Of a stretch of 64,000 nt of DNA, positions 1-8,412 are shown piece after piece. The stretch's first letter is position 1; the number at the start of each line of letters is the position of its first letter. Origin of the DNA: Streptomyces coeruleorubidus (GTDB lineage: Bacteria > Actinomycetota > Actinomycetes > Streptomycetales > Streptomycetaceae); NCBI RefSeq assembly GCF_028885415.1, contig NZ_CP118527.1:6882001-6946000 (forward strand), given 5' to 3'. Made by a program: the position numbers and the translations under genes. Below the pieces are notes generated by a model, which worked only from the letters and a program-made list of their open reading frames with translations, made no database searches and had not been told where the DNA came from.

Positions 1-1094
1 ACGGACGGCTTCTGTGCGAGCAGCCCGGCGATCTTCTCCAGCGAGGCCGCCGCCGACTGGTAGGAGTTGAGGAACATCCCGAGCCGGTCGATCGGGTCGT
101 ACAGCCGCCGCAGGTACAGCACGGCCGCCGCCAGCACACCGAGGGCCAGCGTGCCGTCCGCGACCCGGTAGGCGCCCCACAGCACGATCGCCGCGACCGC
201 CGTGTTGGCGACCAGCCGCGAGCCGGTGACGTACCGGGCCATCTCCAGCAGCGCGTCGCCGTTGGTCCGCTCGTGCCGCTGGTTGAGCGCGCCGAAGTCC
301 GCGTCGTTGACGGCCTCGCGGCGGAAGGCGCGCACCGGCCGGATGCCGTTCATGGTCTCGACGAACTTGACGATGACGGCGGCGATGGCCGTCGACCGCG
401 CCCGGTACACCCGCCCGGCGCGCCGCTGGTACAGCCGCACCAGGGCGTAGAGCGGCACCAGGGACGCCACCGCCACGCCGCCGAGGCCCAGGTCGAGCCA
501 GAGCAGCATCGCCGAGATGTAGACGAACGACAGGATGACCGTCACGAGCTCCTGAAGGCCCTCGTCCAGCAGCTCGCGCAGCGACTCCACGTCCGTGGTG
601 GAGCGGGAGATGAGCCGGCCCGAGGTGTAGCGCTCGTGGAAGTCGACGCTCAGCGCCTGCGCGTGGCGGAAGATCCGGCCGCGCAGGTCGAGCAGCACGT
701 CCTGGCTGACGCGGGCCGCAGCGGCGACGAACGCGAACTGGAGCCCGCCCGCGGCCAGCGCGCACGCCAGATAGCCGACGGCCACCGCGATCAGCGGCCC
801 GTGGTCCTGCGCCCGGAACGCCGGCACGGCACGGTCGATGGCGTACGCCACGAGCAGCGGGCCCGCCTGCACGACGGCCTGCTGGAGCAGCAGCAGGAGC
901 GTCGTGACCGTGACGCGGGCCTTCATCGGTGCGAGCAGGGAGCGCAGCAGGGCGGCGGTGGCGCCCGGGGGTGTGGGCAGGACGTCCCGGTCGAAGGAGT
1001 CGCCGGTGGCGGGGGTCCGAGCGTCGGGTTTGTCGTCGTCGGGTTTCTGGTCGTCGGGTTTCCCGTCGGCCGGTGCGGTGGTGGCCGCCGTCAT
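1..1094 (-). CDS. ABC exporter subunit, membrane domain (C-terminus beyond window)
   Basis: The window holds about 364 codons of the N-terminal part; the nucleotide-binding domain lies outside it. After an acidic Asp/Lys-rich head (about 25 residues) come the helices of a type I exporter membrane domain, with the conserved FHERYTSGRLISRSTTDVE segment that follows helix 2. The ATG at 1094 overlaps the TGA of the next ABC gene (ATGA), so the two are probably translationally coupled and form a heterodimer. Substrate cannot be told from sequence; drug or lipid export is usual for the family. Confidence in family is high, in function low. Confidence 0.9.
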   Translation of the reverse strand, partial: MTAATTAPADGKPDDQKPDDDKPDARTPATGDSFDRDVLPTPPGATAALLRSLLAPMKARVTVTTLLLLLQQAVVQAGPLLVAYAIDRAVPAFRAQDHGPLIAVAVGYLACALAAGGLQFAFVAAAARVSQDVLLDLRGRIFRHAQALSVDFHERYTSGRLISRSTTDVESLRELLDEGLQELVTVILSFVYISAMLLWLDLGLGGVAVASLVPLYALVRLYQRRAGRVYRARSTAIAAVIVKFVETMNGIRPVRAFRREAVNDADFGALNQRHERTNGDALLEMARYVTGSRLVANTAVAAIVLWGAYRVADGTLALGVLAAAVLYLRRLYDPIDRLGMFLNSYQSAAASLEKIAGLLAQKPS

Positions 1095-2932
1095 CGTGCG
1101 TCCTCCTGTTCGACGGAATGCTCGACGGACTGTTCGCCTGACTGCTCCGCTGCCTGTTCTCCTGCCTGTTCTCCTGACATCAAATGCGCGTACTCGGCGT
1201 TCGTACGCAGCAGTTCCTGGTGGGTGCCGACCGCGGCGATCCGGCCGCCGGACAGCAGCGCGACCCGGTCGGCGAGCATCACGGTGGACGGGCGGTGCGC
1301 CACGATCAGGGCGGTGGTGTCCGCGAGGACCTGCCGCAGGGCGGCCTCGACGGCGGCCTCGGTGTGCACGTCCAGGGCCGACAGCGGGTCGTCCAGGACG
1401 AGGAACTCCGGTTGTCCGACGACAGCTCTGGCCAGCGCCAGGCGCTGCCGCTGCCCGCCGGAGAGGCTGAGGCCCTGCTCGCCCACCCGGGTGTCCGTCC
1501 CCTGCGGCAGGGCGTGCACGAAGTCGGCCTGGGCGACGGCCAGGGCGCGCTCCAGCCCGGCCGGGCCGGCCGTGTCGTCGGCGCCCATGAGAACGTTGTC
1601 GGCGACCGCGGCCGAGAAGAGTGTGGGCTCCTCGAAGGCGACCGCGACCTTGGCGCGCAGCGCCTGACTCGACAGGGCCTTGATATCGACGCCGTCGAGG
1701 GTGATGCGGCCCGAGGTCACCTCGTAGAGGCGGGGGATGAGCGCGGTGAGGGTGGTCTTGCCGCTGCCCGTCGCTCCGACCAGGGCCATGGATTCGCCGG
1801 GCCGGATGTGGAGGTCGACCTTGTCCAGGACGGGCGGGGAGTCGGGCGGGGCGTCCGGGTAGCGGAAGGTGACGCCGTGGAACCGGAGACCGGTTCCGGC
1901 TGCGGGCAGCGACGCCGAGTCACCAGGAACTCCCCGCTCCTCGACGCCCTCGTCCATCACCTCGAAATACCGCGCCGTCGCCGTCGCCGCCTCCTGGCTC
2001 ATCGCCAGCAGGAACCCGATCGACTCCACAGGCCACCGCAACGCCAGCGCCGTGGACAGGAACGCCACCAACGTCCCCGCCGACAACCCCCCGTCGGCCA
2101 CCTGCACGACCCCCACCACCAGCGCCGCCCCGATCGCGACCTCCGGCAGCGTCACGATGACGCCCCAGATCGTCGCCAGCAGGCGCGCCTTGCGCAGTTC
2201 CGTGCCGCGCAGCCTCCCCGACAGCTCCCGGAACGCACGGGCCTGGCTCCGGTGCCGGCCGAAGCCCTTGATGACGCGGATGCCGAGCACGCTCTCCTCG
2301 ACGACCGTCGTCAGGTCGCCGACCTGGTCCTGGGCGAGCCGGGCCACCTTGGCGTACCGCTTCTCGAAGATCACGCAGGTGACCATGACGGGCACGGCGG
2401 GCCCGAGGATCACCAGCCCCAGGGTCCAGTCCTGGAGCAGCATGATGACCACGCCGACGAGAATCGTCACGCCGTTGACCAGCAGGAACGTCAGCGGGAA
2501 GGCGAGGAACATGCGCAGCAGCATCAGGTCCGTCGTCCCCCGGGACAGCAACTGCCCCGAGGCCCACCGGTCGTGGAAGGCCACCGGCAGCCGCTGCAGG
2601 TGCCGGTACAGATCCGCCCGCATGGACGCCTCGACGTGGGAGAGCGGACGCGCCACCAGCCACCGCCGCAGCCCGAACAGCAGGGCCTCGGCGAGGCCGA
2701 GCAACAGCAGGTAGAGCGCGCCGAGCCAGACCCCGCCCGGGTCCCGGTCGGCGATCGGCCCGTCCACCATCCACTTCAGGACGAGCGGGATCACCAGGGC
2801 CACGCAGGAGGCGAGTATCGCCACGAACGCGGCGGTGAACAGCCGTACCCGCACGGGCCGCACGTACGGCCACAGGCGCAGCAGCGTACGCACGGCGGAA
2901 CGGTCCTGGGCGGGGGCGGGTGTCGTGGCCAT
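1091..2932 (-). CDS. ABC exporter subunit, fused membrane and ATPase domains
   Basis: A 613-residue half-transporter. Six helices span roughly residues 30-310. The ATPase follows, with Walker A GATGSGKT (386-393), signature LSGGQ (490-494) and H-loop VAHRPS (545-550). Two features are non-consensus: the Q-loop reads FEEP (E434-E435 where a Gln is expected), and Walker B ends LVLDDP (511-516), with Asp replacing the catalytic Glu. Together with the 4-bp overlap with the gene at 1-1094, this suggests the degenerate-site partner of an asymmetric heterodimeric exporter. The last 25 residues are a repetitive GEQ/AEQ/VEH tail encoded by 12-bp DNA repeats (about 1112-1180). The substrate is unknown. 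Confidence 0.92.
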   Translation of the reverse strand: MATTPAPAQDRSAVRTLLRLWPYVRPVRVRLFTAAFVAILASCVALVIPLVLKWMVDGPIADRDPGGVWLGALYLLLLGLAEALLFGLRRWLVARPLSHVEASMRADLYRHLQRLPVAFHDRWASGQLLSRGTTDLMLLRMFLAFPLTFLLVNGVTILVGVVIMLLQDWTLGLVILGPAVPVMVTCVIFEKRYAKVARLAQDQVGDLTTVVEESVLGIRVIKGFGRHRSQARAFRELSGRLRGTELRKARLLATIWGVIVTLPEVAIGAALVVGVVQVADGGLSAGTLVAFLSTALALRWPVESIGFLLAMSQEAATATARYFEVMDEGVEERGVPGDSASLPAAGTGLRFHGVTFRYPDAPPDSPPVLDKVDLHIRPGESMALVGATGSGKTTLTALIPRLYEVTSGRITLDGVDIKALSSQALRAKVAVAFEEPTLFSAAVADNVLMGADDTAGPAGLERALAVAQADFVHALPQGTDTRVGEQGLSLSGGQRQRLALARAVVGQPEFLVLDDPLSALDVHTEAAVEAALRQVLADTTALIVAHRPSTVMLADRVALLSGGRIAAVGTHQELLRTNAEYAHLMSGEQAGEQAAEQSGEQSVEHSVEQEDAR

Positions 2933-3115
2933 CAGCAGCGAGCCTACGGATCGCCACTGACAGTGCCCACCGAGTTTCCGCCGTACCCGGGCCGGCCGTT
3001 GGTCCTGCGACCTGCCCGTTCGAGGGGTCGTACGGCGGCATCAGCCGATCGGATGATGCCCGTTCGAGCGCGACGGCCGATGTGCCGGTACCCACCGCGC
3101 CGCGACCCTCGTCGT

Positions 3116-4030
3116 ATGCCGACCGCACCTGTCATCGAAGTCACCGAGTTGCGCAAGAGCTACGCCGGGCGTCCCGCCGTCGACGGTGTCTCCTTCGCCG
3201 TGGCGGAGGGGGAGATCTTCGGGGTCCTCGGGCCGAACGGCGCCGGCAAGACCACCACCGTGGAGTGCGTGGAGGGGCTGCGCGTGCCCGACTCCGGCCG
3301 GGTCCGTGTCACCGGCCTCGACCCCGTCGCCGAGCACGAGGCCACCCGCCGTGTGCTCGGCGCGCAGCTCCAGGAGAGCGAGTTGCAGGCCAAGCTCACC
3401 GTCCGCGAGGCACTGGAGCTGTACAGCGCCTTCTATCCGAGCCCGCTCGACTGGCGTCCCCTCGCCGAACGCCTCGGCCTCACGGCCAAGTTGACGACCC
3501 GGTTCGCGGGGCTCTCCGGCGGCCAGAAGCAGCGGCTGTTCATCGCGCTCGCGCTGGTGGGCAACCCCCGGGCCGTCGTCCTGGACGAGCTGACCACCGG
3601 CCTCGACCCGCGCGCCCGCCGGGACACCTGGGAGCTCATCGAGGACATCCGCGCGAACGGCGTGACCGTCCTCCTCGTCACCCACTTCATGGAGGAGGCG
3701 CAGCGGCTGTGCGACCGGATCGCCGTGATCGACAAGGGCCGGGTGGCCGCCCTGGACACCCCGGCCGGGCTGATCCGGCGCTCGGCGGGCGCCACCGTCA
3801 TCAGCTTCACGCCGTCCGCCCCACTGGACGACCGTGACCTGAACGCGCTGCCCGCGCTCGCGTCGGTCGAGTACAAGGAGGGCCGCGTCACCCTGTCCGG
3901 CACCGACGAGACGGTCAACGCCGTCCTCACCCTCCTCGCCCGCACCCGCGTCACGGCCCACCAGCTCCGGGTCACCGACGCCACGCTGGACGACGCGTTC
4001 CTCGACCTCACGAAGGAGGCAGCGGCATGA
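3116..4030 (+). CDS. ABC transporter ATP-binding protein, DrrA-like
   Basis: A 304-residue stand-alone ATPase of the DrrA/CcmA type. It has Walker A GPNGAGKT (39-46), signature LSGGQKQR, Walker B VVLDELTTGLDP and H-loop LLVTHFMEEA, followed by the C-terminal regulatory segment of this family. The ATG at 3116 gives the usual family N-terminus; upstream in-frame codons have no family similarity. Its TGA overlaps the ATG of the following permease (ATGA at 4027), so the two form a coupled exporter pair. The sensor kinase and response regulator just downstream on the same strand may control or sense through this exporter, a common arrangement for antibiotic or antimicrobial-peptide efflux (inference). 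Confidence 0.93.
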   Translation: MPTAPVIEVTELRKSYAGRPAVDGVSFAVAEGEIFGVLGPNGAGKTTTVECVEGLRVPDSGRVRVTGLDPVAEHEATRRVLGAQLQESELQAKLTVREALELYSAFYPSPLDWRPLAERLGLTAKLTTRFAGLSGGQKQRLFIALALVGNPRAVVLDELTTGLDPRARRDTWELIEDIRANGVTVLLVTHFMEEAQRLCDRIAVIDKGRVAALDTPAGLIRRSAGATVISFTPSAPLDDRDLNALPALASVEYKEGRVTLSGTDETVNAVLTLLARTRVTAHQLRVTDATLDDAFLDLTKEAAA

Positions 4031-4776
4031 GCACGCACCTGGTCAACACCGCCGTACTGAGGAGCGAGGTCCGCCTGTTCCGCCGGGAGCCCGGCAGCCT
4101 CTTCTGGATCCTGGGGTTCCCGACCCTGCTGCTGGCGATCCTCGGCTCGATCCCGTCCTTCCGCGAGACCGACCCGTCCTTCGGCGGGCTGCGCCCGGTC
4201 GACGGCTACGTCCCGGTGAGCGTGCTGCTCGGCCTGATCATGGCCGGGATCCAGGCCATGCCGCAGACCCTGACCGGCTACCGCGAGCGGGGCATCCTGC
4301 GCCGGATGTCCACGACGCCGGTCCGGCCCGCCGCCCTGCTGTCCGCGCAGATGCTGCTGTACGGCGGGGCCGCCCTGGTGTCGGCGCTGCTCGCCCTCAC
4401 GGTCGGCCGGCTCACCTTCGGCGTACGTCTGCCGCGGCAGGCCTTCGGATACGCCCTCGCCCTGCTCCTGGCCGTGCTGGCAGCCCTCGCGCTGGGCGCG
4501 GTGATCTCCGCGCTGTCCCGGTCGACGAAGATCGCCGGCGCCATCGGGTCGGCCGTGTTCTTCCCGGCGATGTTCTGCGCGGGCGTGTGGATGCCGGTGC
4601 AGACCATGCCGGACGTCCTCGCCCGGTGCGTCGGCTTCACACCGTTCGGGGCGGCGGCCGAGGCCCTGAACCAGGCCGCGGCGGGGGACTGGCCGGGCTG
4701 GGACCACATCGGGGTGCTCGCGGCATGGACCGTGCTGCTGACGGCCGGCGCCTCGCGCTGGTTCCGCTGGGAGTAG
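4027..4776 (+). CDS. ABC-2 type transporter permease
   Basis: A 249-residue polytopic protein with about six membrane segments and the ABC-2 arrangement: a cytoplasmic N-terminus ending FRREPGSLFWILGFP, then GYRERGILRRMSTTP in the coupling region. It is the membrane partner of the ATPase immediately upstream, with a 4-bp overlap. The stop at 4776 lies 10 bp before the sensor kinase start, so all four genes (3116-6704) probably form one transcript. DrrB-like multidrug permeases are the nearest family; the substrate cannot be inferred. Confidence 0.9.
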   Translation: MSTHLVNTAVLRSEVRLFRREPGSLFWILGFPTLLLAILGSIPSFRETDPSFGGLRPVDGYVPVSVLLGLIMAGIQAMPQTLTGYRERGILRRMSTTPVRPAALLSAQMLLYGGAALVSALLALTVGRLTFGVRLPRQAFGYALALLLAVLAALALGAVISALSRSTKIAGAIGSAVFFPAMFCAGVWMPVQTMPDVLARCVGFTPFGAAAEALNQAAAGDWPGWDHIGVLAAWTVLLTAGASRWFRWE

Positions 4777-4786
4777 GGAAGGAGCC

Positions 4787-6052
4787 GTGCAGACTGGGGA
4801 GATGACCGCGGCGGACGAGCACATCGAGCACCGTCAGAACCAGTTCCACACCTGGGGCGTCTACGGACTGCTCGCCGTCTCCGTCCTCCTCTCGGTCGCC
4901 GCGCACGAGTTGATGACGAGTCCCGCCGAGTGGTACGCGGGCGGGGCGCTGGTCGTCGCCGCGGTGCTGCTCCAGCTGTGGCACGGGCCCCGCCGCGGCC
5001 GCCGGACCCCGTCCCGGCGCGGGACCGTCTACTACGTCCTGCGCTGGGCGATCTCCTTCGCCCTCACATGCCTGACCCCGTTTTTCGGGTTCTACGCGTC
5101 CGCCGGCTACTTCGACAGCGAAGAACTGATCGCCGGAAGGCGCCGGCAGTGGCTCGGTCTCCTCGCCACCGTCGTCGTGGTGGCGGGCTCGCAGGCCGGC
5201 GGGATGCCGAGCGGCAGCCCGACCCGGTGGCTGCTGTTCGGCGTGCTGCTGGTCACGAACTTCGGCCTGGTGATGGTGGTCGGCCACATCACCCAGCAGG
5301 AGGAGCAGCGCTCCCGCGAGCGGGCCGTCACCATCACCGAACTCGAACGCACCAACGTCGCCCTGCAACAGGCCCTCGACGAGAACGCCGCCCTGCACGC
5401 CCAACTCCTCGTCCAGGCGCGGGAAGCGGGCGTCGCCGACGAACGCCGGCGGCTGGCCGCCGAGATCCACGACACCATCGCCCAGGGCCTGACCGGCATC
5501 ATCGCCCAGCTCCAGGTCGTCGCGAACGCCCCCGACCTGGCCGTGGCCCGCACGCACCTCGAACGCGCCTCGGACCTGGCCCGGCACAGCCTCGGCGAGG
5601 CCCGCCGCTCCGTGCACAACCTCGCGCCCGTGGCGCTGGCCGACGCGGGGCTGCCGGAGGCCCTGAAGAAGACGGTCGCCGAGTGGGGGGAACGGACGGG
5701 CGTGCGCGCCGAGTTCACGGTCGCGGGTACCGCCGAGCAACTCCACGATGAAGTCGCGGCCACCCTTCTGCGGATCGTCCAGGAGGCCCTCTCCAACACC
5801 TCCCGGCACGCGGCCGCCGACCGCGTCGGCGTGACCCTCACCTTCCTCGGCGACGAGGTCATCCTCGACATCCGCGACGACGGCCGGGGCTTCGACCCTC
5901 TCGCCGTCCCCGAACGCACCGGCTCCGGCGGCTTCGGCGTCGACGGCATGCGCGCCCGCGCCGAACGCGTCGCCGGTGCCCTCACCATCGAGTCCGAGCC
6001 GGGCCAGGGTACGGCGGTCTCCGCTCGCGTACCGTTGGTCCGCCATGACTGA
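4787..6052 (+). CDS. Sensor histidine kinase, NarL/LiaS class (HisKA_3)
   Basis: A 421-residue membrane kinase. About five hydrophobic segments occupy residues 25-168, followed by a short coiled coil and the dimerisation/phosphoacceptor helix AAEIHDTIAQGLTGI with His228. The HATPase domain has DDGRGFD and the GSGGFGVDGM lid. It should autophosphorylate and pass phosphate to the regulator encoded next, with which it overlaps by 8 bp. Start is uncertain: GTG 4787 has GGAAGGAG only 2 nt away, while ATG 4802 directly abuts GGGGAG. With no extracellular sensor domain and an adjacent ABC pair, it resembles intramembrane-sensing kinases that report cell-envelope stress or transporter activity (inference). 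Confidence 0.92.
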   Translation: MQTGEMTAADEHIEHRQNQFHTWGVYGLLAVSVLLSVAAHELMTSPAEWYAGGALVVAAVLLQLWHGPRRGRRTPSRRGTVYYVLRWAISFALTCLTPFFGFYASAGYFDSEELIAGRRRQWLGLLATVVVVAGSQAGGMPSGSPTRWLLFGVLLVTNFGLVMVVGHITQQEEQRSRERAVTITELERTNVALQQALDENAALHAQLLVQAREAGVADERRRLAAEIHDTIAQGLTGIIAQLQVVANAPDLAVARTHLERASDLARHSLGEARRSVHNLAPVALADAGLPEALKKTVAEWGERTGVRAEFTVAGTAEQLHDEVAATLLRIVQEALSNTSRHAAADRVGVTLTFLGDEVILDIRDDGRGFDPLAVPERTGSGGFGVDGMRARAERVAGALTIESEPGQGTAVSARVPLVRHD

Positions 6053-6704
6053 AGACGCCGCGACGGGTGACGCCGCGATCACCCTGCTCATCGTCGACGA
6101 CCACCCCGTCGTACGGGACGGACTGCGCGGCATGTTCGAGTCCGCGCCGGGCTTCAGAGTCCTCGGGGAGGCGTCGAACGGCGTCGAGGCGCTCTCGCTC
6201 ACCGCCGGCCTCGACCCGGACGTGATCCTGATGGACCTGCGCATGCCCGGCGGCGGGGGAGTGGACGCCATCCGTGAACTGACCCGCACCGGCGCCCGCG
6301 CCAAGGTCCTCGTCCTCACCACCTACGACACCGACTCCGACACCCTCCCCGCGATCGAGGCGGGCGCCACCGGCTACCTGCTGAAGGACGCGCCCCGCGA
6401 GGAGCTGTTCACCGCCGTACGGGCGGCGGCGCAGGGCCGTACGGTCCTCTCCCCGGCCGTGGCCTCCCGCCTGGTCTCCGCGGTCCGTGCTCCCAGGGCT
6501 CCCGGCAACGAGCCGCTCTCCGCGCGCGAACGCGAGGTGCTGGCCCTGGTCGCCAAGGGCACGTCCAACCGCGAGATCGCCCGCGAACTGTTCATCAGCG
6601 AGGCGACCGTGAAGACCCACCTCACGCACCTCTACACCAAGCTCGGCGTCAAGGACCGCGCGGCGGCGGTGGCGGTGGCGTACGACCGGGGGATCCTGGG
6701 CTGA
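6045..6704 (+). CDS. Response regulator, LuxR/NarL family
   Basis: A 219-residue regulator. The receiver domain has acidic pocket DD at 18-19, phosphoacceptor Asp64 (LMDLRMPG), the TT switch pair in VLVLTTYD and Lys in YLLKDAP. A C-terminal LuxR helix-turn-helix follows (LSAREREVLALVAKG, then NREIARELFISEATVKTHL). ATG 6045 is chosen because it gives the canonical receiver start and overlaps the kinase stop by 8 bp. It is the partner of the kinase at 4787-6052 and probably regulates the DrrAB-like exporter upstream. Its TGA ends at 6704, directly abutting the stop codon of the convergent sulfatase gene. Confidence 0.93.
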   Translation: MTEDAATGDAAITLLIVDDHPVVRDGLRGMFESAPGFRVLGEASNGVEALSLTAGLDPDVILMDLRMPGGGGVDAIRELTRTGARAKVLVLTTYDTDSDTLPAIEAGATGYLLKDAPREELFTAVRAAAQGRTVLSPAVASRLVSAVRAPRAPGNEPLSAREREVLALVAKGTSNREIARELFISEATVKTHLTHLYTKLGVKDRAAAVAVAYDRGILG

Positions 6705-8114
6705 TCACTCAGCGGGATACGGCAGCAGTCCGCCCGCGATCCGCTCCCAGGACGCCTTCAGCTCAGCGAGCAACTCGGGCCGGTCCGGGGCGAGATCGGC
6801 CTGTTCGCGCGTGTCGGCGGCGAGGTCGTACAAGTGATCCTTGCCGTCGGAGTCCTGGTAGTACTTCCAGTCCCCTCGCCTGAGCGCCCGGTTGGCCCGC
6901 ACGCGCCAGAACAGGTCCCGCTCGGGCAGCCGTTCGCCCCGCAGCAGGTACCCCGCGAGACTGGTGCCGTCCAGCGGGTACGCCGAGTCGGGACGGGCCC
7001 CGCCCAGCTCCAGCAGGGTCGCGGTCCAGTCGGGGGAGAAGTTCGGTGCGTGGCTGACCTGGTGGCCGTCGATCCGGGCAGGCCAGCGCAGTATGGTCGG
7101 CACCCGGATGCCGCCCTCCAGCAGCACGAACTTCTCGCCGCTGAGGGGCCAGTTGTAGGAGTAGCGCTCACCGCCGTTGTCGCTGGCGAACAACACCAGG
7201 GTGTTCTCCTCCTGGCCGGAGCGGCGCAGGGCGGTGAGCACCTCGCCGACCGCCGCGTCCAGGCTCTCCACCATCTGCGTGTACTTCGCGACCGAGCCGC
7301 CGTCGTAGTGGTTGAGCGCATTGACGATCTCGGCCTTGTTCTTCGCGGCCCGGATCCTCGCCGCGATCGCGGCGCCGGTGTCGGCGTCGTCCTCCGCGAG
7401 CCACGGCCAGTGCGGGGTGGTGAAGTTGAGGTTGAGGAGCCAGGGCCGGCTGTGGTCCCGGCCGACGTACTCCACCGCCCGCTCGGTGAGGACCGTCGTG
7501 TAGTAGCGCAGGTCCTTGTACTCCGCGTCGCCCTCGTACAGGTCGTAGTCCCCGAGCTGGCCCAGCTTGGAGAAGTACTCCAGGACGCCCCCGAAGTTGC
7601 CGAAGAACTCGTCCCAGCCGGACCTGGTCGGGCTGTAGTCGGGCAGCCAGCCGCAGTGCCACTTGCCGATCAGTGCCGTCGCGTAGCCCGCTTTCCCCAG
7701 CAGGGAGGCGAGGGTGGGGTGGTTCGGGTCCAGGCCCTGGCTCCGGTCGCCCACGGGCTCGGCCAGGCCGCCCTTCGTACGGCCCGGATACCGCCCGGTG
7801 TAGAGGCTGAACCGGGTAGGGGAGCAGGTCGCCGAGCCGGAGTACGCGTCCGTGAACCGCACCCCCTGGCGGGCGAGCCGGTCGAGGTTCGGTGTTCTGA
7901 TGTGCGGGGCCCCGTAGGAGGAGAGGTCGGCCCAGCCGAGGTCGTCGCCCAGGATGACCAGGAAGTTGGGGCGTCTGCCGGACGCGGCGACCGGGCGGGC
8001 CTTGAACGGGCGCTCGACGGGTGCCGCCTCGGCGGCGGTGGCCGTTCCGGCGACGGCGGTCACGGCACCACCGCCGACCAGAGCACCGAGAGCACGGCGG
8101 GATATTTCGGGCAT
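6705..8114 (-). CDS. Tat-exported sulfatase (formylglycine-dependent)
   Basis: A 469-residue type I sulfatase. It begins with a twin-arginine signal (SRRALG, then a hydrophobic stretch to an AEA cleavage site), so it should be exported folded. Metal-binding DD is at 57-58 (ILGDDLGWAD). The activation motif C-S-P-T-R places Cys97 for conversion to formylglycine, and KWHCG and the late DNGG segment complete the site. ATG 8114 is preferred over an upstream in-frame start because it gives the compact Tat peptide. The gene is convergent with the response regulator, with no intervening base. It is preceded by roughly 300 bp without a gene before glgX. The substrate (aryl, sugar or sulfated polysaccharide) is not predictable here. 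Confidence 0.92.
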   Translation of the reverse strand: MPEISRRALGALVGGGAVTAVAGTATAAEAAPVERPFKARPVAASGRRPNFLVILGDDLGWADLSSYGAPHIRTPNLDRLARQGVRFTDAYSGSATCSPTRFSLYTGRYPGRTKGGLAEPVGDRSQGLDPNHPTLASLLGKAGYATALIGKWHCGWLPDYSPTRSGWDEFFGNFGGVLEYFSKLGQLGDYDLYEGDAEYKDLRYYTTVLTERAVEYVGRDHSRPWLLNLNFTTPHWPWLAEDDADTGAAIAARIRAAKNKAEIVNALNHYDGGSVAKYTQMVESLDAAVGEVLTALRRSGQEENTLVLFASDNGGERYSYNWPLSGEKFVLLEGGIRVPTILRWPARIDGHQVSHAPNFSPDWTATLLELGGARPDSAYPLDGTSLAGYLLRGERLPERDLFWRVRANRALRRGDWKYYQDSDGKDHLYDLAADTREQADLAPDRPELLAELKASWERIAGGLLPYPAE

Positions 8115-8360
8115 GCGGGATCCTGGGGAGCGGCACACCCGGCGAAGGGCGCGCAGAGGAAGGGGAGGAAAGCGGAGAAGGGAGCGCCGTGGCTCAGCGA
8201 CAGACGGCGCTCGACTGACGGCACAGATCGACGTGGCGCCGCTCGACGAGCGCGACAGATGCGCACCAGTGATCAGCGGTCGGCCTCATGGCCAGGGACA
8301 TTGCCAGTGAGGCAGCGGCACGGTCAAGAAGAGCCGCGCGGAGTTCACGGAGCCGAAACG

Positions 8361-8387
8361 AGCCGAACGAGCCGAACGAGCCGAACG
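8361..8387. repeat. Three perfect 9-bp tandem repeats
   Basis: AGCCGAACG occurs three times in a row (8361-8369, 8370-8378, 8379-8387), preceded by a 10-bp variant with one extra A at 8351-8360. It lies in the gene-free stretch (8115-8412) between the sulfatase start and the glgX stop. That stretch shows no other gene-like feature. This may be a short microsatellite; no function is evident. Confidence 0.7.
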
Positions 8388-8412
8388 ATGCCTCGGTCGG
8401 CGAAACGATGCC

